Source: JANWHZ01 sp964527385 (lineage in GTDB: Bacteria; Patescibacteriota; Saccharimonadia; Saccharimonadales; UBA4665). From it: a stretch of 16,217 nucleotides of DNA. The notes under the pieces were generated by a model. The model had not been told where the DNA came from and searched no databases. It worked only from the letters and a program-made list of their open reading frames with translations. Made by a program: the position numbers and the translations under genes. Each line of letters opens with the position of its first letter. Position 1 is the first letter of the stretch. Location of the stretch: NCBI GenBank assembly GCA_964527385.1, contig CAZGPZ010000023.1, positions 1 to 16,217 of the forward strand, read 5' to 3'. Of this stretch, positions 1 to 7,269 are shown piece by piece.

Positions 1-10
1 TGCGGATCAT
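1..10 (-). CDS. 5' end of next minus-strand gene (partial, possibly rpsM)
   Basis: Only the start is visible: ATG ATC CGC A at the window edge (Met-Ile-Arg-), preceded by a clear AAGGAG Shine-Dalgarno at 13-18. It follows infA on the same strand. In many bacteria infA is followed by rpmJ and/or rpsM, and Met-x-Arg-Ile would suit uS13, but three residues cannot identify the gene. Confidence 0.5.
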
Positions 11-133
11 TGCTCCTTCCATGTGGCCAATGACACACTGCTTAGTTTGTTATTAATGTCCGTTAGAACATTTGCCGGCTGGTGCAGCCCTATAGCTTTT
101 TTGCCATAACCCGCGTACTATCCGGTAAACGAA
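11..133 (-). other. infA downstream spacer without a gene
   Basis: These 123 bp separate infA from the next start codon. They hold a small perfect hairpin (GGCTG-3 nt-CAGCC, 77-89) with no T run after it on the minus strand, so it is not a convincing terminator. A five-codon ATG ORF at 90-107 is too short to count. No rpmJ (bL36) reading frame is present, although that gene often sits here. Confidence 0.4.
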
Positions 134-355
134 CTAACCCAATCGGCGGCTTATTCTGCCCTTGCTGAGGTCGTAAGGGGTAAGCTCAACCGTTACTTTG
201 TCGCCCGGGACGATGCGTATGAAGTGTTTCCGCATTTTGCCGGCGACGTGTGCTACGATCCGATGGCCGTTTTCGAGTTCGACACGAAATTGAGTGCCCG
301 GAAGGGTCTCTACAATCGTCCCCGTGAACTCGATCACTTCTTTATGAACTGCCAT
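134..355 (-). CDS. infA: Translation initiation factor IF-1
   Basis: This is IF-1, which binds the 30S A site during initiation. The 73-residue product starts MAVHKEVIEF and shows the family's single OB-fold: a KEVIEFTGTIVETLP opening strand, RVELENGHRIVAHVAGKMRK in the middle, and RIVPGDKVTVELTPYDLSKGRI at the end. Length matches the usual 72 residues. I chose ATG at 353-355 over a TTG at 371-373 because family members begin at this point and the TTG lies on the -10 element. There is no Shine-Dalgarno and the predicted leader is only about 12 nt. A near-consensus promoter lies directly upstream, so infA can be expressed apart from secY. Confidence 0.95.
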   Translation of the reverse strand: MAVHKEVIEFTGTIVETLPGTQFRVELENGHRIVAHVAGKMRKHFIRIVPGDKVTVELTPYDLSKGRISRRLG

Positions 356-372
356 AGATTTAACAATAGTCA

Positions 373-402
373 ATTATAGCAGAATTTACGACAAGGTGTA
401 AA
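373..402 (-). promoter_or_regulatory. infA promoter, near-consensus extended -10
   Basis: Read on the minus strand: TTTACA at 397-402 (5 of 6 match to TTGACA), an 18-nt spacer, then a perfect TGCTATAAT extended -10 at 373-381. The predicted start is near 366-367, giving a leader of about 12 nt before the infA ATG. This is the best housekeeping-type promoter in the window. It begins 10 bp beyond the stop codon of the preceding gene. Confidence 0.75.
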
Positions 403-412
403 GGGTTATCTG

Positions 413-1135
413 CTACCGATTGGAAACCATGCCGGATTCGATTTTGACGTGGGCGGGTCTGGCGCCGGCTTCGCTTGCCAAATGAAGCGCGCCGAATAAG
501 AGCAGTGTCTCGTTGTCAAGGCGTACTTCATGTGGCCCGGGCTGGAATTCACCTGCCGGTCCCAAGTAACCGACATGGATGTCAGGGACGCTGAGAAGTC
601 CTGGCTCGTGTTCGACCGCTTCGGGCATAAGCCAACGCACTACTGCCGTGCCTTCAGCGCCACGAACGCGCTCCATGTCTGGGAAGTGGCTGAATCCTCC
701 AGGGTAAAGCTTGACCACCCGCCGATTATCTGTGTATGGGAAAATAGCGAAGTCCATCTTGGGCTGTCGTGTTTTCATATGCAAGACCGACTGGCGGGAC
801 ACTCCGACGGATGCAAACCAAAACGGATTCGTACCAGAAGTGCCGGCGGTATGCTCGGTTACGATCTCATCCAGCTCAGCTTGGCTTGCTGGTACCGCTG
901 GATTGCTCACACTATCCCGGATGTCGATATACACGGTGCCATTGTTGCTCACTGCAGTTATACCAAGGGCTCGGGCTATTGCACGGGTACGCTCCAGCGC
1001 TTCTTCGTTAACGGGAGGAAAAACGTCTTGCCATCGCGAAAAGTAGCCGCGCAACTTGCCCAATGCTGCTTTAAACACGCCCGGTTCTTTTGGTCGCTCA
1101 AGCGGCGCTTGCCAATAAAGGTTGTATCTAGCCAT
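413..1135 (-). CDS. Hypothetical protein between secY and infA
   Basis: I do not recognise this protein. From ATG at 1133-1135 (MARYNLYWQAP) it has 240 residues; an in-frame TTG at 1154-1156 would add seven. No signal peptide or long hydrophobic stretch is visible. The N-terminal third is basic and Leu/Arg-rich; the middle (FWFASVGVSR, MDFAIFPYTDNRRVVKLYPGGFSHFP) and the end (EVRLDNETLLLFGALHLA) look like a mixed alpha/beta soluble fold. It lies downstream of secY on the same strand with a gap of 43 bp (22 bp from the TTG), so co-transcription is likely. In many bacteria this slot holds adk and map. Neither the P-loop of Adk nor the metal ligands of MetAP are present. No Shine-Dalgarno is visible at either start. 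Confidence 0.75.
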   Translation of the reverse strand: MARYNLYWQAPLERPKEPGVFKAALGKLRGYFSRWQDVFPPVNEEALERTRAIARALGITAVSNNGTVYIDIRDSVSNPAVPASQAELDEIVTEHTAGTSGTNPFWFASVGVSRQSVLHMKTRQPKMDFAIFPYTDNRRVVKLYPGGFSHFPDMERVRGAEGTAVVRWLMPEAVEHEPGLLSVPDIHVGYLGPAGEFQPGPHEVRLDNETLLLFGALHLASEAGARPAHVKIESGMVSNR

Positions 1136-1178
1136 ATATTTCTGTGAGTCTAACAATGGGCAGGAAGTATGTCAACAC

Positions 1179-2681
1179 CTACGCTGCTGGCGCTTTGCGG
1201 CGGCGAAACGGAATGAGGCTGAAACGGCGTTTTTTGGGGCTTTCAATATCCGTGTCAGACATGTCGCTAAAGAAGTCCGGTTCCGAATATTGGTCGTAGG
1301 TAATCATGAGGGCACGCGATTCGGCTGCCCGGAGCGTTTGCAGGCTGACTGATACCAAGATAAGGATGCTCGTGCCACCAATAGCCAAGTTCGTGCCCAG
1401 GAACATCTGGGCGACGATTGGCGTGAGTGCCAAGAACCCAAGCGAGATGGCGCCAAAGAGCGTCAAACGGTTGATGACTTTGCTGAGGTATTTTTCAGTT
1501 TGCAGCCCGGAACGCACGCCTTCTATGAAGCCGCCTTGCTTTTGTAGGTTCTCGGCAATCTCCTTGGAATTAAACGTGACACTGGTATAGAAGAACGTGA
1601 AGATAAAGACTAACAAGAAGTAAGTGATGGGGTAAATATACGGCGTGAAGCCGCCGATTTGGAAGGAGCTGAGGCTGGGGGGCTGGAACCATGCTGCAAG
1701 GTTGGTGCCGAGATGCTGGAAGGTTACGTTCGTACTGTTCGTAAGCAGTTGCCCGGCAAAGCTTGGCACGCTCAAAAACGCGACTGCGAAGATGATTGGG
1801 ATCACGCCGGCGGTGATAAGCTTGACCGGCAGTACGGTCGTAATGCCGCCATACGCGCGGTTGCCTTGCACGCGTTTGGCGTAATTGACGGTGATATTCC
1901 GCGTGGCTTCGTTCAGTTTTACGACCAACCACGTGATGATCAGGATCGCCACGACAGTAATTGATACAAAGAGTAGCGAACGTTTATCAAGCGGGATGAC
2001 ATGCCCGAAGACCTTGAATCGGTCGTTGCTCGAAAGGAAGGCGCTGCCCACTTCCGACAACGTTTGCGGCAAGCGGCTGACGATGCTTACCGTAATAAGC
2101 AATGATATGCCGTTGCCGAGTCCTTGCTCGGTGACAAGCTCGCCGAGCCACATAAGGAGCATTGCGCCGCCGCTCAACGCGGCGATCATGAGCACCCATT
2201 GCATAATGCCGGCATTCGCGGTAATGTCACCGGTGCCGCCGATGCTCTGCGCAGCTTGGCGAATAAGGTATATTGATCCGATCGACTGGATAATAGCGAG
2301 CGGCAATGCCAAAAGGCGCGTGTACTGGTTGATTTTCTTTTGCCCGTATTCACCTTCTTTGTGCATGGCCTCCAGTTGCGGGATTGCCTTGGTCAGAAGC
2401 TGCATAATAATGCTGGCGTTGATGTATGGCCCGAGTCCGGCGATCATGATCGAAAAGTTTGCCAAAGCGCCGCCGGACAAAACGTTCACGAAACTCAACA
2501 ACTGCGGCGTATTAGCCGAGTTGAACAAATTTTCTAGGACTTGCCTGAGCGTCTGTGGGTTGCTTAACGGCACCGGGATGTGAGCTAGGACGCGGTAAAC
2601 AAGCAGGATGCCGAGGACGGCCAGGACGCGCTTGCGCATATCGCTTTTGCCGAGCGAACGCCAGATTACTTTCCAGTTCAT
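1179..2681 (-). CDS. secY: Protein translocase subunit SecY
   Basis: SecY is the central channel of the Sec translocon in the inner membrane. The family signatures are present: the second-helix motif GPYINASIIMQLL near residue 85, and TEQGLGNGISLLI near 185. About ten hydrophobic segments are spread along the protein. At 500 residues it is longer than the usual 430-440. The extra length appears to lie in external loops, including one around residues 310-345, and in a polar C-terminal tail of about 40 residues ending in a basic KKRRFSLIPFRRRK stretch. Start ATG follows an AAGAGG element. Unlike most spc operons, a terminator and 198 bp separate it from rplO, so it probably has its own promoter. 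Confidence 0.97.
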   Translation of the reverse strand: MNWKVIWRSLGKSDMRKRVLAVLGILLVYRVLAHIPVPLSNPQTLRQVLENLFNSANTPQLLSFVNVLSGGALANFSIMIAGLGPYINASIIMQLLTKAIPQLEAMHKEGEYGQKKINQYTRLLALPLAIIQSIGSIYLIRQAAQSIGGTGDITANAGIMQWVLMIAALSGGAMLLMWLGELVTEQGLGNGISLLITVSIVSRLPQTLSEVGSAFLSSNDRFKVFGHVIPLDKRSLLFVSITVVAILIITWLVVKLNEATRNITVNYAKRVQGNRAYGGITTVLPVKLITAGVIPIIFAVAFLSVPSFAGQLLTNSTNVTFQHLGTNLAAWFQPPSLSSFQIGGFTPYIYPITYFLLVFIFTFFYTSVTFNSKEIAENLQKQGGFIEGVRSGLQTEKYLSKVINRLTLFGAISLGFLALTPIVAQMFLGTNLAIGGTSILILVSVSLQTLRAAESRALMITYDQYSEPDFFSDMSDTDIESPKKRRFSLIPFRRRKAPAA

Positions 2682-2838
2682 GGTGGTATACCTCTTATAA
2701 GCCCTATCAGATTCACCATCTATTTAAGCACAATATGCGAGCAAATCCCAAGCATTCATTGCAAAGATTACCTATAGACCAACTATCGAGGTATAGTGTG
2801 CGGAGAAACAACTTAGTTTGGTTTCTCACGCATAACAA
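2682..2838 (-). other. secY upstream region with one hairpin, promoter not resolved
   Basis: This AT-rich stretch lies between the rplO terminator and secY. A perfect 7-bp inverted repeat (GAGAAAC at 2803-2809, GTTTCTC at 2821-2827) is present with no T run after it on the minus strand. Several weak -10-like elements exist but none has a good -35 partner, so I do not assign a promoter. It probably holds the secY promoter and leader. Confidence 0.4.
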
Positions 2839-2862
2839 AACCGCGACCCGAAAGCCGCGGTT
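2835..2862 (-). terminator. Rho-independent terminator after rplO
   Basis: Minus-strand reading gives AACCGCG, a 10-nt loop, CGCGGTT and then TTGTT: a perfect 7-bp GC-rich stem (2839-2845 with 2856-2862) followed by a short U tract. It begins 17 bp after the rplO stop and should end the S10-spc operon before secY. Confidence 0.75.
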
Positions 2863-2879
2863 AACGCCCAAATATTTTT

Positions 2880-3359
2880 TTAGGCTTTTGTTTCTTGTTC
2901 GGTCTTTGATGCTGGTCGCTGTGCCCGTGCAACTGTCTCAAACGATCCGCCGGCTTGCTCAATCATTGCGATCGCGCTGGCGCTTGCGCCCTGGAGCTTG
3001 ACCGTTACTTTCTTGGTTAGCGTGCCTTTGGTGATCAGCTTGACGCGGGTATATGGGCCGCTGACAAGGCCGGCATCGCTGAGTACTGCGTTGTCGACGG
3101 CCTTGCCGCTAAAACGCTCAAGTTGGCCGGTGTATACGTTCTCTGCCTTGGCGCGGTGTTGCGTGAAACCCGGCAGTTTGGGCAATTGCTGCATCATAGG
3201 ATTCTGGCCGCCAGCGAAACCAGGACGTGCCTTGGAGCCAGTGCGAGCGCCTTGGCCCTTGGTGCCTCGGCCGGCAGTCTTGCCTTTGCCGCTGGCGATG
3301 CCGCGTCCAACCCGCTTGCTCTTGGCGTGGCTGCTGACTTTTAATTCGTGGAATTTCAT
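2880..3359 (-). CDS. rplO: 50S ribosomal protein uL15
   Basis: uL15 binds 23S rRNA in a late-assembling part of the large subunit. The 159-residue protein starts MKFHELKV and has the Gly/Arg/Lys-rich family N-terminus (KRVGRGIASGKGKTAGRGTKGQGARTG), then FAGGQNPMMQQLPKLPGF. The C-terminal part carries the usual conserved domain and a short charged tail. Its ATG overlaps the rpsE stop (ATGA), and its AAGGAGG Shine-Dalgarno lies in the rpsE coding end. rpmD (uL30), normally between rpsE and rplO, has no room here. Confidence 0.97.
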   Translation of the reverse strand: MKFHELKVSSHAKSKRVGRGIASGKGKTAGRGTKGQGARTGSKARPGFAGGQNPMMQQLPKLPGFTQHRAKAENVYTGQLERFSGKAVDNAVLSDAGLVSGPYTRVKLITKGTLTKKVTVKLQGASASAIAMIEQAGGSFETVARAQRPASKTEQETKA

Positions 3360-3898
3360 GCTTTTGCCTCCTTGGCTGCAGGCTTAGCTGGCTTCGTAAT
3401 CCAATTTTTTGCGGGAACAATAGACTGCAATGCTGCGAGCGTCGCATACGCCGTGTTGGCTTTGTTGCTTGAACCCAGCGACTTGCTCAGCGCGTTGCTT
3501 ACTCCTGCGACTTCCAGCATGGTGCGAACCACACTGCCAGCGATGAGGCCGGTGCCGGCGCTAGCAGGGAGAATCAGGATATGCGCCCCGCCGACTTTCG
3601 CTTCGACGTCATGTGGCAAGGTGCCTTTGTACATTGGAATAGTGATCATGTTTTTCTTGGCGACGTCAGTTGCCTTGGTGACGGCTGCCGTGACGTCAGC
3701 TCCTTTGGAAATGCCGACGCCGACACGGCCTTTGTGATCGCCAAGTACGACGAGTGCGCGGAATCGGAAGCGGCGTCCACCTTTTACTACACGGGCGACA
3801 CGGTCGATGTGCAGTGTCCGCTCGTCAAATTGCTTTTCTTCTTGCACCATCTCCGGGCGGCGTGGTGATCTGTTTCGGGCTTGCTGTGGTAATGGCAT
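3356..3898 (-). CDS. rpsE: 30S ribosomal protein uS5
   Basis: uS5 takes part in decoding fidelity and 30S assembly. The 180-residue form starts MPLPQQARN; the core runs from FDERTLHIDRVARVVKGGRRFRF, with VGVGISKGADV and ILPASAGTGLIAG as family landmarks, and ends in an Ala/Lys tail. I prefer ATG at 3896-3898 over an upstream in-frame start at 3955 because GGAG lies 7 nt before it and it avoids a 56-bp overlap with rplR. The gene starts 1 nt after the rplR stop and overlaps rplO by 4 nt. Confidence 0.96.
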   Translation of the reverse strand: MPLPQQARNRSPRRPEMVQEEKQFDERTLHIDRVARVVKGGRRFRFRALVVLGDHKGRVGVGISKGADVTAAVTKATDVAKKNMITIPMYKGTLPHDVEAKVGGAHILILPASAGTGLIAGSVVRTMLEVAGVSNALSKSLGSSNKANTAYATLAALQSIVPAKNWITKPAKPAAKEAKA

Positions 3899-3899
3899 A

Positions 3900-4256
3900 T
3901 TAGAACTCCAATCCTCCGTTACGGGCGGCGTCAGCAAGGGCTTTGACGCGGCCATGGTACAATTTGCTGCCGCGGTCGAATACGACAGCGGTTATTTTTT
4001 TGGCCTTTGCCTTTTTGGCGATTTCCGCGCCAACCCAAGCGGCCTTTTCGGACATTGTGCCCTTCGCGGCCTTTGCGCCAACAGTTGACACGTACGCAAG
4101 TGTGCTCTGTGCGTCGTCGTCGACTAATTGCGCAGTAACATGCAGGTTGCTGACGTGGACGCTCAGGCGTGGGCGCTCGGATGTGCCCGATACGGTCGCG
4201 CGGACGCGGTGACGGCGCATAAGCTTGTTATGGAGCGTGTGAGAGAGTTTGCTCAT
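3900..4256 (-). CDS. rplR: 50S ribosomal protein uL18
   Basis: uL18 binds 5S rRNA in the central protuberance. At 118 residues it has the normal length. It carries the basic N-terminus (LMRRHRVRATVSGTSERPRLSVHVSNLHVTAQLVDD) and the C-terminal VFDRGSKLYHGRVKALADAARNGGLEF block typical of the family. It sits between rplF (8 bp upstream) and rpsE, the canonical spc order. Confidence 0.97.
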   Translation of the reverse strand: MSKLSHTLHNKLMRRHRVRATVSGTSERPRLSVHVSNLHVTAQLVDDDAQSTLAYVSTVGAKAAKGTMSEKAAWVGAEIAKKAKAKKITAVVFDRGSKLYHGRVKALADAARNGGLEF

Positions 4257-4264
4257 GATATACC

Positions 4265-4804
4265 CTACTTGTCCTTGCCTGATTTGCCGCTCTTGCGAAC
4301 GATACGCTCATCAGAGTATTTAATGCCCTTGCCCTTGTATGGTTCAGGCTTCTTTAGTGCCCGGATCTCGGCGGCGACTTGCCCGACCTGCTGCTTGTCG
4401 ATGCCGCTGATCGTAATAGTATTTTGCTCGATAACCGCGGTCACGCCTTGTGGCAAAGCAAACATGACATCGTGCGAGAACCCAAGGTTCAACTTGATGC
4501 TTGCTCCCTGCAAGGCTGCGCGGAAACCAACGCCGTTGATTTCCAGCTTCTTGCTAAATCCCTGTGTCACGCCGGTGACCATATTCTGCAGTAGCGTGCG
4601 CATCAGTCCGTGTTTGGCGCGATGGACGTCTTCGTCGTCTATGCGTGTGACGAATACTTGGTTCTCGCGCTGCTCGACATTGATGCCGGGCATCGTGAAT
4701 TGTTTCAGCGTGCCTTTTGGCCCGGCGATTGTGATCTCGCTTGGGTCAACAGTGATTGTCACGCCGCTCGGGATGGTGATCGGTAGTTTTCCTATTCGAC
4801 TCAT
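4265..4804 (-). CDS. rplF: 50S ribosomal protein uL6
   Basis: uL6 binds 23S rRNA near the factor-binding site of the large subunit. The 179-residue protein starts MSRIGKLPITIPSGV, has the two repeated uL6 domains, and ends with the landmark PEPYKGKGIKYSDERIVRKSGKSGK. Length and start match the family. It starts 12 bp after the rpsH stop. Confidence 0.98.
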   Translation of the reverse strand: MSRIGKLPITIPSGVTITVDPSEITIAGPKGTLKQFTMPGINVEQRENQVFVTRIDDEDVHRAKHGLMRTLLQNMVTGVTQGFSKKLEINGVGFRAALQGASIKLNLGFSHDVMFALPQGVTAVIEQNTITISGIDKQQVGQVAAEIRALKKPEPYKGKGIKYSDERIVRKSGKSGKDK

Positions 4805-4816
4805 TTCTATTCCTTG

Positions 4817-5221
4817 TTAATAAACCTTGCAAATTAATTCGCCGCCGATGCCTTTGGCTTTTGCTTCGTTGCCGGTCATCAAACCTTGTGAGGTCGATAC
4901 GACGACGATGCCGCGGCCGTGCTTGACGCTTGGCATTTCCTTGGCTCCGGCGTACATGCGCCGGCCGGGGGTGCTGATCATGCCGATCTCGGTGATACGA
5001 GCGTTTTGCAGCGCTCCGTAAAGTGCTAACGTCAATACTTTTTCCTTGCCGTCGCCACTCAAACGGACGTCATCGATGAAGTTGTTTTGCTTCAACATGC
5101 GCGCTACCGCTTCTTTGAGTTTTGAATGCGGCAGGCTCACTTCGTTCTTGTTGGCCAATATCGCATTGCGGATACGAGCCAACATGTCGGCTACTGGATC
5201 GGATACTAGGGTATTCTTCAT
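4817..5221 (-). CDS. rpsH: 30S ribosomal protein uS8
   Basis: uS8 binds the central domain of 16S rRNA; in E. coli it also represses spc operon translation. The 134-residue protein starts MKNTLVSDPVADMLARIRNA and ends with the family motif STSQGLMTGNEAKAKGIGGELICKVY. It starts 4 bp after the rpsN stop. I did not find a recognisable S8 mRNA-binding mimic in the short spacers nearby. Confidence 0.98.
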   Translation of the reverse strand: MKNTLVSDPVADMLARIRNAILANKNEVSLPHSKLKEAVARMLKQNNFIDDVRLSGDGKEKVLTLALYGALQNARITEIGMISTPGRRMYAGAKEMPSVKHGRGIVVVSTSQGLMTGNEAKAKGIGGELICKVY

Positions 5222-5225
5222 AGTG

Positions 5226-5495
5226 CTACCAGCTCGCTTTCGTTACGCCGGGGATCTCGCCTTTGGAGGCGTGTTCGCGAAAGCTGAGGCGCGACAAACC
5301 GAATTGGCGCATGTAAGCGCGCGGCCGGCCGGTTTCGCTATCGCGGTTCTTCCAGCGTGTTGGGCTGGAGTTGCGTGGCAGTTTAGCCAAGCCTTCCTGG
5401 TCGCCAATAGCCTTCAGTTCGGCGCGTTTGGCAGCGTACTTCTGGATCATCTTTTGGCGCTTCAGGTCGCGCGCGATTATGGATTTCTTCGCCAT
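5226..5495 (-). CDS. rpsN: 30S ribosomal protein uS14, long zinc-free type
   Basis: uS14 lies in the head of the small subunit. The 89-residue protein (MAKKSIIARDLKRQKMI, then SSPTRWKNRDSETGRPRAYMRQFGLSRLSFREHASKGEIPGVTKASW) is the long form without the CxxC-CxxC zinc ribbon of the short form. Its ATG shares one base with the rplE stop (TAATG), and its AAGGAG lies in the last rplE codons. Confidence 0.97.
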   Translation of the reverse strand: MAKKSIIARDLKRQKMIQKYAAKRAELKAIGDQEGLAKLPRNSSPTRWKNRDSETGRPRAYMRQFGLSRLSFREHASKGEIPGVTKASW

Positions 5496-6073
5496 TACTT
5501 GTTCTCCTTTTCAAATGGCATACCAAATTTCTCTAATAGGGCACGTGAATTTGTTGGACTACCGCCGCTAATGACGAACACAACTTGCAGGCCGTGAGTC
5601 GTAGTCGTTTCATCAAATGTTAGCTCAGGGAAAGTTGATTGGTCGACAAATCCCAGGCTGTAATTGCCTTGTTTGTCGAACGCCTTTGGGTTGACGCCAT
5701 GGAAGTCGCGCAGCCGCGGGATGACGATGCTAATGAGGCGGTCGAGGAATTCGTACATGCGGTCGCCACGGAGCGTTACTTTCATGCCGATCTTCATGCC
5801 TTCACGTAGCTTGAAACTAGCGATGGATTTGCGTGCTGCGACAACCAACGGTTCTTGACCGGTAATTTTGCGAAGTGTATTCCCTGCCGCGTCCATGACC
5901 TTTTTGTCTTCCTTCGACCGGCCCAAGCCGATGTTGACAACAATCTTTTCAAGCTTTGGAACTTGGTGCACGTTTGGTAGTGACAGCTCGCTTTCCAGGG
6001 ATTTGACAATCTCTGCCTTATAGAGCGCGCGGAGCCGTGCGGTCGTGACCAGTTTCTTTGTAGTGGTTGCCAT
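5495..6073 (-). CDS. rplE: 50S ribosomal protein uL5
   Basis: uL5 binds 5S rRNA and contacts the P-site tRNA. The 192-residue protein has the landmarks VPKLEKIVVNIGLG, GQEPLVVAARKSIASFKLREGMKIGMKVTLRG and NYSLGFVDQSTFPEL. It is slightly longer than E. coli L5 because of an N-terminal MATTTKKLVTTA stretch and a short charged end. The start shares a base with the rplX stop (TAATG). Confidence 0.98.
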   Translation of the reverse strand: MATTTKKLVTTARLRALYKAEIVKSLESELSLPNVHQVPKLEKIVVNIGLGRSKEDKKVMDAAGNTLRKITGQEPLVVAARKSIASFKLREGMKIGMKVTLRGDRMYEFLDRLISIVIPRLRDFHGVNPKAFDKQGNYSLGFVDQSTFPELTFDETTTTHGLQVVFVISGGSPTNSRALLEKFGMPFEKENK

Positions 6074-6429
6074 TACTTGATCTCCTTGCCGGTGCCCTTG
6101 AAGACGCGGGTCTTGGTGCCGTCTTTCGCGACTTCGTAGCCAATGCGCGAAGCCTTTTTGCTTGTGGGCTCAATAATGCCAACCTTGCTTACGGCCATAG
6201 GGACAGTGATATCCACGATGCCGCCTTGCGGGTAAGCCTTGTTCGGCTTCAAGTGCTTCTTCATGACGTTGATGCCTTCGACGGTCACTTTGTTGTCACG
6301 TGGGTGCGTCGCTACGACTTTGCCGGACTTGCCCTTGTATTTGCCAGAGCGGACGACGACAGTGTCACCTTTCTTTAGCCGAATCTTGAATGCCTTTCGG
6401 ATTTCCGATTTCTGGTTTCGGGTTTTCAT
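6073..6429 (-). CDS. rplX: 50S ribosomal protein uL24
   Basis: uL24 is an early assembly protein of the large subunit. The 118-residue product contains the KOW motif (IRLKKGDTVVVRSGKYKGKSGKVVATHPRDNKVTVEGINVMKKH). It has a short extra N-terminus (MKTRNQKSEIRKAF) and ends KGTGKEIK, where the Lys-Glu codons contain the Shine-Dalgarno for rplE. Its ATG directly abuts the rplN stop (TAAATG). Confidence 0.97.
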   Translation of the reverse strand: MKTRNQKSEIRKAFKIRLKKGDTVVVRSGKYKGKSGKVVATHPRDNKVTVEGINVMKKHLKPNKAYPQGGIVDITVPMAVSKVGIIEPTSKKASRIGYEVAKDGTKTRVFKGTGKEIK

Positions 6430-6798
6430 TTAGAGTACCTCCGGTGCAAGGCTTACAATTTTCGCATAGCCTAAGTCACGGAGTTCCCGGGGCACCGGCC
6501 CGAAGATACGCGTGGCTTTTGGTTCTTTATTGTCGTCGATAATGACGGCAGCGTTGTCGTCGAAGCGGATGGTAGAACCGTCTTTGCGGCGGATTTGGTC
6601 ACGAGTGCGGACGATGACAGCTTTCACGACGGATTTCTTCTTCGTATTGCCGCTTGGGTTCGCGTTCTTTACGGTCGCGACGATCACGTCTCCGACGCGC
6701 GCGTAGCGTCGGCGGGTGCCACCAAGCACGCGGATGCAAAGAATCTCCTTCGCGCCGCTGTTGTCGGCGACTACCAGGCGTGTTTCCTGTTGGATCAT
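6430..6798 (-). CDS. rplN: 50S ribosomal protein uL14
   Basis: uL14 lies at the subunit interface. The 122-residue protein starts MIQQETRLVVADNSGAKEILCIRVLGG and ends ATRIFGPVPRELRDLGYAKIVSLAPEVL, which is textbook uL14 in length and sequence. Its start overlaps the rpsQ stop by 4 nt (ATGA) and the AAGGAG lies inside the rpsQ coding end. Confidence 0.98.
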   Translation of the reverse strand: MIQQETRLVVADNSGAKEILCIRVLGGTRRRYARVGDVIVATVKNANPSGNTKKKSVVKAVIVRTRDQIRRKDGSTIRFDDNAAVIIDDNKEPKATRIFGPVPRELRDLGYAKIVSLAPEVL

Positions 6799-7067
6799 TC
6801 CGTGATCTCCTTGTCAGACTCACGCAAGGTCGGTTTCTCGATGATGCGGTCCAATGCGTGGTGCTTGCGGCGGCTCAGCGGGCGTGTCTCGACGATCGCG
6901 ACGCGGTCGCCAACTTGCGCCTCGTTCTTCTCGTCATGCGCCATGAACTTGTTGCTGACGGTATATTGCTTGTGGTAAATCGGATGAGTTTTGCGCGCTT
7001 GGACGGTCACGACAATGGTCTTGTCGCCCTTGGCTGAACTCACCGTACCGATAATCGTACGTGCCAT
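6795..7067 (-). CDS. rpsQ: 30S ribosomal protein uS17
   Basis: uS17 binds the 5' domain of 16S rRNA. The 90-residue protein has the OB-fold landmarks GTVSSAKGDKTIVVTV, THPIYHKQYTVSNKFMAHDE and VGDRVAIVETRPLSRRKHHALDRIIEK. It starts at the rpmC stop (TAATG overlap) with AAGGAG inside the last rpmC codons. Confidence 0.97.
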   Translation of the reverse strand: MARTIIGTVSSAKGDKTIVVTVQARKTHPIYHKQYTVSNKFMAHDEKNEAQVGDRVAIVETRPLSRRKHHALDRIIEKPTLRESDKEITE

Positions 7068-7267
7068 TACATCGTCTCCTTCGTGAGTGCTTCGCCAAGC
7101 ACGGTCAACACGCGTGCCAGGTCCTTACGTTTGCTGCGAATAAGCCTGACATTGTCGAGCTCGCCGGTGTACATGCGACGCCTAAGTTCTGCGATTTCTT
7201 CGCGAATCTTGGTGCTTTCGGTAGCGAGGTCGGATGTCGGTAATTTCCTGATATCTGCAACTTTCAT
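7067..7267 (-). CDS. rpmC: 50S ribosomal protein uL29
   Basis: uL29 sits at the peptide exit tunnel, next to uL23. The 66-residue protein (MKVADIRKLPTSDL, then EIAELRRRMYTGELDNVRLIRSKRKDLARVLTVLGE) is a two-helix hairpin as expected. A strong AGGAGG Shine-Dalgarno is present in the rplP end. Confidence 0.96.
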   Translation of the reverse strand: MKVADIRKLPTSDLATESTKIREEIAELRRRMYTGELDNVRLIRSKRKDLARVLTVLGEALTKETM

Positions 7268-7269
7268 AG

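Noticed and set aside
90..107. Tiny ATG ORF (five codons) downstream of infA, considered as a remnant of rpmJ
   Set aside because: Its sequence does not resemble bL36 and it has no ribosome-binding site.
530..1147. 205-codon plus-strand ORF antisense to the gene between secY and infA
   Set aside because: Neither strand has a recognised homologue, but the minus-strand frame is longer, co-directional with secY and infA and fills the gap neatly.
1885..2583. 232-codon plus-strand ORF antisense to secY
   Set aside because: It lies wholly within the unmistakable secY coding region on the other strand; antisense open frames of this size are common there.
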